A DNA stretch of 64,000 bases. Source: Siphonodentalium dalli (taxonomy: Eukaryota; Mollusca; Scaphopoda; Gadilida; Siphonodentaliidae). A program made the translations under genes and the position numbers. Of the stretch, positions 48,081 through 57,380 are shown in pieces. The stretch spans positions 22,498,134 to 22,562,133 of the forward strand of contig CP136065.1 of NCBI GenBank assembly GCA_032622095.1. Reading direction: 5' to 3'. The notes beneath the pieces are model-generated. The model searched no databases and was not told where the DNA came from. It saw only the letters and a list, made by a program, of their open reading frames with translations. The first letter of the stretch is position 1. Every line of letters starts with the position of its first letter.

Positions 48081-48563
48081 ATTATGAGAAAGAATGTAGT
48101 TCATAACATTATGATAGATAGCGTCAGTAGCGATGGTAATTATTGCTAAATAAATGTCCACGCGTAAATAAATTCCTACGAAATTAGGAGACTTCCGGTA
48201 GCGAATCACGTGGCATTTATATCTGACAAATTATATCATACCTTATAGGTTCTATAATAATTACATAGATGAATTGTTCACAATAATCTATGCGCCTCGT
48301 AAGGCCTTGAAATGGCGGCTGATTATGGCGAAATGTCGATTTTCAGATTCGAATTTTTTTAAGTCAGCCGCCTGTTCGAAAACACGGAACAATTGTATGT
48401 TTGAAGCGAAACGGTCCGTGAATTCGAAACAATAATTCTAAAAACTAACGCGTAGGCGACCAGTAATTATTGTATCGATAAATTGAATTTGTTATCTAGT
48501 TGTTAAACGACAAATTCGGAAAAATACTCCCTTAGACTTCCGTTCGGTTTCGTAGCAGAAAAT

Positions 48564-48704
48564 AAACTGGCGAATTCATTCGGTTATATTGGGACTGCGC
48601 ATGCGTGACTAATCCGAGCAAGCCACTGAAGACCGCGAGGTATCGTAGGCGACCACAACAAAAGTTAACCCCTTTTCAACTATGGTTTACAAACGCAGGA
48701 CATA
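48564..48704. repeat. Inverted copy of the 43820-43975 MITE interior
   Basis: Shares GAATTCATTCGGTTATATTG, GACTGCGCATGCGTGACTAA and GGTATCGTAGGCGACCAC, in reverse orientation. Confidence 0.85.
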
Positions 48705-48713
48705 TTTAATAAA

Positions 48714-48847
48714 TAGAGCATGGCTTGGAGTGAAATACGCCGATATAGTGCATAGTGAGGTTGTGTAGTTCACGACGCGAAGCGGAGTGAACTACACAAC
48801 CGCACTATGCACTATATCGGCGTATTTCACGACAAGTCATGCTCTAA
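48714..48847. mobile_element. 134-bp near-perfect palindrome
   Basis: TAGAGCATGGCTTG...GTGAAATACGCCGATATAGT is inverted around GACGCGAAGCGGAG. It interrupts the inverted MITE copy (48564-49200), between the GTCCTGCG block and the terminal repeat. Confidence 0.8.
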
Positions 48848-49299
48848 TTATTATATTGTATCGAACAAATATTTTGATTTAGCAGTAGGAAACTACTATT
48901 TTCAACTTTTACTAAGTTCAGACAATTGATGTTCGCCTTACTGAAGCTTTAATTTGGATCAGCGGCGAAATAACAAGTAGTTTCAGAACAAAGTTTGATG
49001 TAGTGTTCGTTACTATTTTAAGTAGTCAAAACTACATATGCATAGTGCACGATGGGAGAGACTTGAATGCGTAGTATACAACTACGACTAATAGAGTCGA
49101 GTAGCCAACCAATCGGAAAGCTTGATTTCAATAACAAAGTCACGTGAGATACAATATATCCATATAGTTCAGTGTGAACGGCTTCCTTTAGCGGAAATAT
49201 TACCATACGGGTCATTAAAATAGATACGACGAAACAAATTTTGAAGGGTGCATGTATCAGGTAAATTTTTATATTTCAAATGATGACAGGAATGCGGAA

Positions 49300-50460
49300 A
49301 GTTGAAGTACCTACGTAATACTGGCTATCCGCATGAAGAGATATACATGTATATAAAAACCAAAATAGAAGATGACTGCTGGCGACAATGTTTTCCAAAA
49401 AAATTCAAAGCATTCGATAGCTCCCATCTAGTTGTCAGCCCGAAGATCAATATGAAGTTTGGTGACTATCAGATGAGGGATATGTCTGTACAGTTGCTAA
49501 ACAATTCAGTCATGCAAAAGAGGATCAAAGAGTAAGATACCAAATTGCTGCCTGTGGTAATGTTTTTTAACGAAATTCGGGAAAATTAGATTACTCTCAC
49601 CCTGGTTATCCAGAAGATCATTGTGGAATCTGGTGACGATCGGACAAGGGGTGTCGTCTGTAGGATCAACCAAATTATTTAGCCATAAAAATAGTAAAAT
49701 TGAAGATCACCGCTGGCAGTGATGTCTTCACAAGGACAGTTTGAGAACAAAATATGGCTCACATCTAGCGGTGACCCAAAATATCCACATGAGAAAAAGT
49801 TCTCCAATAAAAGCTGGCTGCAGGGTGCGCCAATTGATTCAAATTCGAAATTTAGCAGGGTGTACTGCTTGTGGCCATGTTTTCCCCGCAAATTTGATAG
49901 ACTGATTGAACAAAACCACTGAATCCGTTGAATCAATATACATGTATACATGGATTAATTTATATGCATTGTTATACACAGTACTGGTATATAATTTAAT
50001 TCAACCAGGTCCTCGCGCGATGTATGGTCGATCACATGATGATCTAGGGGGTAGAATTGTTGTATAAAAACAGCACTGCATGTAAATATAAAATAAAATA
50101 GTGCTACATCTTATTACAGATTATTGCCATATATAATCAGTGATTATACAGACAGTCTGACAAAATAAAGTTTCAGTGACACTCTATCCGAAGAGGGGAA
50201 TAATTTCATCTGTTACAGTCAATGGAGCAATTATGAATCTGGAAAGGTGAAATTTCTAAGTAATACTAGATATCGACATCACGCGATAACATATAACGTA
50301 AATGCAATATGGCCGCTGGTGACCATTTTTTCCTATGAAATTAAAAACATATTTGATAGCTCTCATCTGATAGATCAATATCAAGATAAATATGAAGTTT
50401 GGTGATGATCGGATGAGTGAAGTGGACTGTGGTCTGTGCTAAACGGTTTAGTAATGCTTA
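49300..50460. repeat. Degenerate units of the 37.1-37.9 kb repeat family
   Basis: GATAGCTCCCATCTAG, GAAGATCAATATGAAGTTTG and GGTGACTATCAGATGAGGGA blocks, three or more diverged units with unassigned DNA between (49925-50280). Confidence 0.6.
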
Positions 50461-50760
50461 AAAAGATTCTTACCTTAATATTTTTATGTTCACTTTATAA
50501 ACTTCACTGAGTCATCTTTGTCATGTATTGAGTTTGATATCTTTTGTTAACAGTTTATAAATCATGTATGTCTCATGTTTGTTATTTTAATTTATGTGTT
50601 TATTATCATTAAATAAAGTTGCATTCCTTAAAAAGATTCTTACCTCAATGTTTTTATGTTCACTTTATAAACTCCACTGAGTCATCTTTGTCATGTATTG
50701 AATTTGATATCTTTTGTTAACAGTTTATAAATTATGTATGTCTCGTGTTCGTTATTATAT
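50459..50760. repeat. Two-copy tandem duplication, 169-bp period
   Basis: TTAAAAAGATTCTTACCT starts at 50459 and 50628; TCATCTTTGTCATGTATTGA is in both. The first copy ends with AAATAAAGTTGCATTCC, resembling a poly(A)-signal-bearing retroposon end. Confidence 0.8.
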
Positions 50761-51898
50761 TATATACACGTTATAGTGTGTTTTCAGAACGAAAAAAAAT
50801 TTAACAAAATGAACAAATTTGTAAATTTAAAAACAATTCAAACGTTGTTGTATTCCATGTCCCAGCCCGGACATATACACCAAATTTCAATAATATTCAT
50901 TGAGAAACAACGGACCAAACGCTATATAACACCCGTATACATCTTTTATACCGAGCCGGACTCAGCCTCGGGTACATGTTATAGTAGGTACCGAATTGAT
51001 ACACATCGACTGGGGCGAGTTGGCCCTGGGGCGATTAGGCCGATTAGGGCACCTTCTATAATTTACCGTATTATCCGTTTACGCGTAGTTTACTTTAGAA
51101 AGTTCCGCAATTAATACCGTAAATAGAGCGACCATATTTGACAGAGAATGCCTCTGTTATTGATTATCAAGTTGCTATACATTAAAAACGACAAATTCAC
51201 ATGCTCGTTCAAGCGCAATAGTCTATTTTCCCCATGTTAAAGGACATCCACAAATACTAAATAACGCTAACCTACTGCCGAATGTTTTACACGACAACTG
51301 TTAACATATTTGGGCTGAATTCATCTGACGCGGTATTATTCCTCAAAATAAACAACAAAACCATCGTTACTTGGAAATGTGGTTTGGGCTAACATTTACA
51401 TAAATCCTCCACATCATTTATCCCGACACACACGTCAGATGAAAAGCAGCCATGAAGTAAATGGCCAAATTGGCCGAAATTACCTGTGAACTTGGATTTG
51501 TGACAGCGAGATACACACTATCAGGCCAAGCTAATTAAATGTTTGTTGTAGCTGGAAGGTGTCCATGCTGTTAACATATGCACTGGTCATTATACTTCCA
51601 CCCATGTGTTATCTGAGATCTAACATCATGTGAGTTAGAAATATTCTGTTCATTGGTTTATACATGCACAGCCAAGTAGGACATATCACGTGATTGAACA
51701 GATTTAATGTGGCAACTGAACTTGATTACAAATCTTTATTTGTCTGACAGACTCGGAACTTGCTTAATGGTCATGTTCACACATTTTTCGTTAAAATGTT
51801 TATTGTCTTTTAGTTAAATATATCATACATTGTAATATCATTGACAAATTTCTAAGTAAATTTACAGGGAATTTTTTTTAATTTCGTCTTGTTATTCT
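50761..51898. other. No gene seen
   Basis: The 126-codon ORF ending at 51114 begins in the tandem repeat and lacks known motifs. The rest is unassigned. Confidence 0.35.
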
Positions 51899-52083
51899 TT
51901 AACTCTTTCAGTGCCAGGCTTATTTTGTAGGTTTAGTGCCAGTGAATCTTTTTTTCGTTTTTTCATGGACATCAAAATTATTACTATAAATACTTAGTGA
52001 TCGTTTTGAGTTACAACATGCCCCTAAGAACTTATCCAGTTTGTTTTTGAATTCGCTATAGCATGCTTAAGCATACCCAAAAA

Positions 52084-52128
<45 letters not shown>

Positions 52129-52172
52129 GTTTTAGGGCCCCTGGCACTCTACATACCGTGAATTAGAGTTAA
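51899..52172. mobile_element. TTAA MITE with internal (AT)n microsatellite
   Basis: TTAACTCTTTCAGTGCCAGG at the left; the right end has CCCCTGGCACT then AGAGTTAA. (TA)n at 52089-52123. Confidence 0.7.
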
Positions 52173-52175
52173 CAG

Positions 52176-52262
52176 ATATTGCCCTAGCTGTCAGGCATTC
52201 GTCCAAATAATCACCTCGGCGAAAACATTATTTTTCCGAATGCCCGACAGCTCGGGCAATAT
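52176..52262. repeat. Palindrome
   Basis: ATATTGCCCTAGCTGTCAGG...ATTCG is inverted as CGAAT...CCCGACAGCTCGGGCAATAT. Confidence 0.7.
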
Positions 52263-52374
52263 CATATACAGAGCTTTCCGATGACTGGCAACAAGCCATA
52301 TTTCCGACTAAATCCTGAAAAGTTACCCATAATTCTGCTGTGGTTATGGAGTCGATTACTTAGGGCACTACTGT
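52263..52374. mobile_element. Half copy of the TA-flanked MITE
   Basis: AGAGCTTTCCGATGACTGGC through CATAATTCTGCTGTGGTTAT to CTACTGTA. The other half is absent. A further half copy is at about 54340-54452. Confidence 0.7.
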
Positions 52375-52409
52375 AGAGCTAAAAGCTAAAAAGTAACCAA
52401 ATCACTCAC

Positions 52410-52572
52410 TTGAATTGTCATGAATCCACTGTAGATATGACAGCACTTTGGTGTAAACATCTGGATGAGTTTTGGACTGTGTGTTGCAGACTACAGATCC
52501 GTAACTTGTCACGCCAGCCAGTTCCCATCGACCCATTGGGTTCTGACAAACCATTGGCCCACCACTGTCTCC
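52410..52572 (-). CDS. Trypsin-like serine protease (S1 family), exon with catalytic Ser
   Basis: 163-bp exon on the minus strand between acceptor TTTTTTAACAACAG and donor CAA|GTGAGT. It begins GDSGGPMVC, the catalytic-serine motif, followed by WELAGVTSYG and PDVYTKVLSYLQWIHDN, the usual end of a chymotrypsin-fold domain (Cys220-equivalent present, VYTKV strand, C-terminal W-I helix). The exon is open throughout and leaves one base (phase 1) at the donor; without splicing it would stop two codons later. It joins in frame to the exon at 53950-54089. It is likely secreted, as most of the family are, but the signal peptide exon is not in view. His57 and Asp102 exons would lie at higher coordinates and were not found. 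Confidence 0.85.
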
Positions 52573-52828
52573 CTGTTGTTAAAAAACCGACCTTGATGTT
52601 AGTATAGAAGGACTCATATTACTCTTGAGGGAATTTTTCAGATAATAAGTTCAACAAACATGGGTCTTTTAACTTATTATCTGGACATTTCCTGAGGGAT
52701 CGAACTACTCGTCAAAGAGTATTTAGTAAGTTTAATAAACAGATGGTCAAGCCTAGAAGATGAATGCTCCTCCCTTTTCTCAGTAAATTCACACAAGTTT
52801 CAAGATCAGTTAACACCTTTGTAGCGAT

Positions 52829-53025
52829 TTAACCCTTCTATGACTAGAGCTTCCTGAAATTTTGCATAAACCTTAGCTATGTCAGTGCATTCTCTTACAT
52901 ATATGACTCTCTCATAGGGATCCTCACCTATATAAGAGAATGCACTGGTTTAAAAGGTCAAGGTAAATATTGTTAGGTCAATATTTAATGTTGCACTAGC
53001 GCAGTTCCCATCATGAAAGGGTTAA
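52829..53025. mobile_element. TTAA MITE (first of a head-to-tail pair)
   Basis: TTAACCCTTCTATGACTAGA to CATCATGAAAGGGTTAA. Its right TTAA is the left TTAA of the next copy. Confidence 0.75.
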
Positions 53026-53288
53026 CCCTTCCTGTGACTGGAGCTTCCTGAAATCTTGCGAAAAACCCTGTGCCAATGCATTTTCTGATATATGTTAGTC
53101 TCCCATAGGGAGCCTCACATTTTAGAAGAGAATACATTGACCTAACAATATTTACGCTGACCTTGTAAACTATGCATTCTCTTATATATATATGTGAGAG
53201 GGTCACTATTAGGAGACTCGCATATATAAAGAGAATGCACTCGGACAGGATCTACTGCACCAGCACAGCTATCATCATGGAAGGGTTA
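53022..53288. mobile_element. TTAA MITE (second of the pair)
   Basis: TTAACCCTTCCTGTGACTGG to ATCATGGAAGGGTTAA, with two internal TATATAAGAGAATG-type palindromes. Confidence 0.75.
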
Positions 53289-53867
53289 AGCCATACTCAA
53301 AGGCATTTTAGTTGAACTCAACCGACCCTAATCGTCTATAACTCAGCCATTAAAAAATGCCAACCAATTTGAAATTCACTCTTTTAGGCCAAAACAAAAA
53401 CAAATTATGAAATAAATTTTTGATACATAGCCCTGGTTTCATTTAAGATTTAAATTAAAAACAAATTCATCAATATTAGCAATGATTCATTGGCTTGGAA
53501 AGTGTCTTTGAATAATTGGCAAATTAAAGTTGAAAAGAGCAATAACTCTGGTAAAGATGGGTGGACCAAACGCATATTCAATCTTGACCTGTATTTTCAT
53601 GTGAGAAATCCATATACCAAATTTTAAATAAAACAGAAAACTATAAATAAAGTTATCACCAGGAAACCAATATAATTGGCAAGTTATAAGTTAACAAGGG
53701 CCATAACTCTCATAAAAATGGGCAGACCTCACCCATATTTGATCTTGACCTGTGGGTAATCCATGTACAAAATTTGAAAACAATCAGATAACTAAAACTA
53801 AAGTTATCCAATGTTAATTATCTAGGATCGTCCTTGTGACAAACCCTCATCTTGAAACCAATGCCTT
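53289..53867 (-). other. Intron of the protease gene; no coding seen
   Basis: Between the two protease exons. Contains GGCAAATTA / GGCAAGTTA blocks about 170 bp apart (an old two-unit repeat with CATAACTCT and GATCTTGACCTGT). Confidence 0.5.
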
Positions 53868-53929
53868 TACAGTAATGTTCTAAATAATCGACCCCTTATA
53901 AGGGGTTGATCATTTAGGGCATTACTGTA
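53868..53929. mobile_element. 62-bp minimal TA-flanked palindrome
   Basis: TACAGTAATGTTCTAAATAA ... CGACCCCTTATAAGGGGTTGA ... GGGCATTACTGTA. It keeps only the ends of the 216-bp MITE. Confidence 0.75.
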
Positions 53930-53949
53930 TGCAAAGCTAATTTACTTAC

Positions 53950-54089
53950 GGAACCTGCAGGGGTACATGGGCTGTCCGTATTAACACAGTATATCTCATG
54001 ATCATAAGTGATCACCCTATATGGAATCACGCAATCAGGCACAGGCACTATATCCATTTTTAGCTCATGTAAAGTAATCGGTTGCACAC
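53950..54089 (-). CDS. Trypsin-like serine protease, exon preceding the Ser exon
   Basis: 140-bp exon with acceptor ATTCTCTTTCAG and donor TCC|GTAAGT. The protein reads VQPITLHELKMDIVPVPDC, then HEIYCVNTDSPCTPAGS, matching the strand before the pocket (L-x-E-...-P-I-V-...-C) and the loop before the active serine. It ends in phase 0 and the next exon starts GDSGGP. Usual family members have C-x-GDSGGP (Cys191), whereas here the Cys lies four residues earlier (CTPAGSGDSGGP), and the position equivalent to residue 189 is not Asp. Specificity is therefore unlikely to be trypsin-like, and it may be a divergent or inactive paralogue. Confidence 0.75.
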
Positions 54090-54600
54090 CTGAAAGAGAA
54101 TAATTGCATTATTGCATACATAATGATGCTGAAGCTCAAAGTGACGTTGATCAAATTATAAATCCTACAAACAGGGACGTGATGATGGGGGTTGGTTGTG
54201 TCTCACCCCCCTAAAATTATTGGCCAAATTTTTCAACAGTTGGAAATGGCATGCCTGAAACAGTGTGAATATTGTTGTTTTAGATTGAAAGTCACATATT
54301 TTCTTACTTTTAAGGTGAACTGTGTACACCAAATCCGACTCTCAGTGAGAGCTTTCCGATGAATGGCAACAAGCCGAATTTCCGACTAAATCCTGAAAAA
54401 TTACCCATAATTCTGATGTGGTTAAGGAGTCGATATTTATGGCATTACTGTAATTGACTCAATCTTCAGTTGTGTCTGTGTTTTATTCACAAAATGCTAT
54501 TTGTATTCTTGAAATATGGTTTTTAAAAATTAAGTTGTAATATTGTGGCCGCCTTTTTATGAAAAACGCCCCCAGATAAAGACATGCATATGCGAGGCCA
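54090..54600. other. Upstream intron region; half MITE only
   Basis: Holds the half copy of the TA-flanked MITE (about 54340-54452). No His- or Asp-containing protease exon was recognised. Confidence 0.4.
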
Positions 54601-54884
54601 AATTCACAATCATTTATAACTGGACTGAAGCACAATTCAATTGTGCTGAAGTGCCATCAATTGTGTTGAAGTGCAATCAAATAGAATAGCACACCAATAT
54701 TTTGATCTTGCAAACCAAATGGCTCCACAGCCGCACAGGGATAACTAACTAGTCATCTTGTAGTGGTGTAAGATAGGGATAATAATTGTGCTTCAGCGCA
54801 ATTGACCTCTCTTACAATGAATTGCGCTTCAGCGCAGTGCGCAATTTGATTGCACTTCAGTGCAATTATTAATAAATGTGAATT
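54601..54884. repeat. Foldback with GTGCTGAAGTGC-type inner repeats
   Basis: AATTCACAAT...CATTTATAA is inverted at the right end (AATAAATGTGAATT). The inner parts hold CTGAAGCACAATT, TTGAAGTGCAATCAAAT and their inverses. Confidence 0.7.
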
Positions 54885-55027
54885 ATACCTCCCATACAAA
54901 TGCAAAGGGTAGGCTACATGCTCTCACCCAACACTGTCAAAATACCAAATATCAAAATATATGTACCTACCTTAACAAATTGAAAGAGACTCAAGTAACA
55001 AAACAAATGTATATAAACAACATACAA

Positions 55028-55210
55028 TAAATAATTAAATAGAGAGTAATCAGTTGGTTCCGAGAATTACGATATAAATTCTCAAGAGGTGAGAGACATC
55101 AGTAAGAAAATGGTGCTCATTAGCGCACAAGTTTCTTATCTCAATGTCTCTCGCCTCGAGTGAATTATTTAATGTAATTCTCGTAACTAATTGATTACTC
55201 TATTTATTAC
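55028..55210. mobile_element. Palindromic MITE
   Basis: AATAAATAATTAAATAGAGAG and AGTAATCAGTTGG on the left; CTAATTGATTACTCTATTTATT on the right. A diverged relative with CAGTAATCAATTGGTTTCGA is at 21510-21635. Confidence 0.7.
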
Positions 55211-56555
55211 ACTTCTGCATCAATTTGGTTCACCAAATATGATTAAAACACCAGAATTAATGCATAAAAGTCCCCATATGGAGAAAGATCAACCATAGAA
55301 AATTCAGTCTTGACCAGTAAGCGATATAATCTCAATGACATCACGAGTAAGGACATAATTCACTGGTGACATTTCCATTTTTAATATATAAGATATCGCA
55401 CACAGGCATGTAATAGATAAAATTAATAAATAAACTATTTCTGATTGTCTCTAGGTGACACTGCGCAGTTTCGAATGATCAAGGGGTGATTTTATAGATA
55501 TAAAGTGCTAGTGGTTTCTGGCACCATTCATGTGGTATGTATATTAAGACAAGGTGGGATATGAATTTGTGTAATTTTAGAAGGTGTTCTAGACTGATGA
55601 AAAAATTAAGTGCAAGTGACCTTGACCCCACCCATAGACAGCAGTAGCGTTTTCTGCGAAACAGTGGGTCTAGATACTGGGTCAATTTTTTAGCACCCAA
55701 AATTTGTCATCTGCATTAAAAATTGATGTTCTGGAATTGTAAACGGCGAAAGTTTGAAATTTTTTCACATTGATGTTGGAAGCCAGGTCTTTAAACCAAC
55801 ATAGGTGACCATGCTTGACAAATAATCTGGTATTAGTGCCCCTTGGGTATGAAAATGCAATATTTTGATCATTTTTTGAATAAAAATCACGTTTTCAATC
55901 AAAAGATCAAGGGCCATAACTCTTGATAGCCTAAATATTATGGAAATTATGTATCAAATTCTGAATGTCTATTCTGTACTAATTTCAGGCATATATATAT
56001 ATATATTGTCTATATGGTTTGGGATCATAATCCAGACAAATTTCAATGAATCTATGGGCCCCCTATTCTTGGACCCATTCCTGTTGAAACTGTGGAGTGT
56101 CACCCTAATTGGGATTAACCTCCCAGAAATTCACTTGTAGTATGCCAACAGATGGAGACTTTCTGAACACTATAAATCTTAGCCATAGGGGAGTCATAGG
56201 GGAGAGCCCACCCCTGTCTGCATCAACTTACGACTCGGTAGACCAGATGATAAACTCCCACCACACACCTGATCGAACGGATTCCTAAATCCTTTGTTGT
56301 CTCTTCAGTTCGATTTTTTCTCCTAGAAGAGACTGCACATAAGGGGCGCGGGAACTTGTCAAACTGGATTTTCTGTTCTTTAACTGGATTTTTGTTATTT
56401 AATTCTCAACCACTTTCAGCCGTACCAGCCTTACCTGACAACAAGCTATCACACTAATATGCTTACAATTTGGAAACTTCAAAATACGGTTCTTCGTGAT
56501 AATTTAAATGTCTGAAATTGGAAAGGGGCGATGGAGGGGCGGGGGTACGTAGCAC
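55211..56555. other. No certain gene
   Basis: Mostly unassigned. A minus-strand stretch at about 56225-56270 reads VCGGSL before a GTAAGT donor but otherwise does not match a protease N-terminus. Confidence 0.35.
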
Positions 56556-56557
56556 AC

Positions 56558-56706
56558 TGTATATATATATATGTATGTATACCGGTGTGTATGTATGTGC
56601 GTATATGTATGTGTATATGTACGTATATGTATGTATGTGTGTGTATGTATATGTATGGGGTATGTATGTATATATGTATATGTATGTATGTATGTATATA
56701 GCTATA

Positions 56707-56763
<57 letters not shown>
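56558..56763. repeat. Compound microsatellite (TATG/TGTA)n then (TA)n
   Basis: Mixed TGTATGTATG and TATATG repeats ending in about 30 TA units. Apparent ORFs are simple-sequence artefacts. Confidence 0.95.
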
Positions 56764-56767
<4 letters not shown>

Positions 56768-57380
56768 ATATATTTTTATTTTTTTTTATTTTTTTTAATA
56801 TATATTTTTTTTATTATTCCATGCACGCAAGGCATATATTGATCAATTATCGCATTATGACATGACATCGACTAGTAAATCTATATGATGAAACTTGCTG
56901 GGATACTTAACTTCATCGACCTAAATATACTTCACTCTCCACGAAAGTGAACAAAGTTCGATGAATTATTATTACTTTTGATCGGCGTGTTCTTGCTATT
57001 TAACTATATAGGCACGTCACACTAATGCAATTAACGAAATTTACTGTACCTCTCTTGTCGGAGCCGTCGACACTTCATGTGTTATGTTTGTGGGTTTTTA
57101 TTTATGTACATACTGTTTTCTTCTTTGAACTGTTCATGCACAGGTGTGCAGCTTTTTCCTTTTGATTATCAGATCACTTTCTCATTCCAAATACATGACA
57201 TTAAAGCTCTCATAAAGCTCAACCTACATTCAATGTATACAAAACCATCACGAATAAATTATTTTATTTGTTTCAGAAATAAAAAATCAAACGATAACAA
57301 CGATTGCCCCTCTAAGGAGTCACTGATTGTAACGACCCACTTGCTCCACTTTATGCTTCTAATGTCCAGCACACTTACAA

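Larger units (their letters stand above)
44091..49200. repeat. Pair of 43-bp perfect inverted repeats 5.1 kb apart
   Basis: 44091-44133 (ATATTTCCGCTAAAGGAAGC ... CTATATGGAT) is the exact inverse of 49158-49200. They are a variant of the 43754 MITE ends. They may bound one old 5-kb element or belong to two separate MITEs in opposite orientation. Confidence 0.6.

Noticed and set aside
50734-51114. 126-codon ORF
   Set aside because: It begins inside a tandem-duplicated retroposon end and has no family signature.
56225-56310. VCGGSL-like segment as an N-terminal protease exon
   Set aside because: Only six residues match; the preceding sequence lacks the expected IVGG and W-Q-V features and the frame soon ends.
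56463-56798. Tyr/Ile-rich ORFs
   Set aside because: Pure microsatellite translation on both strands.
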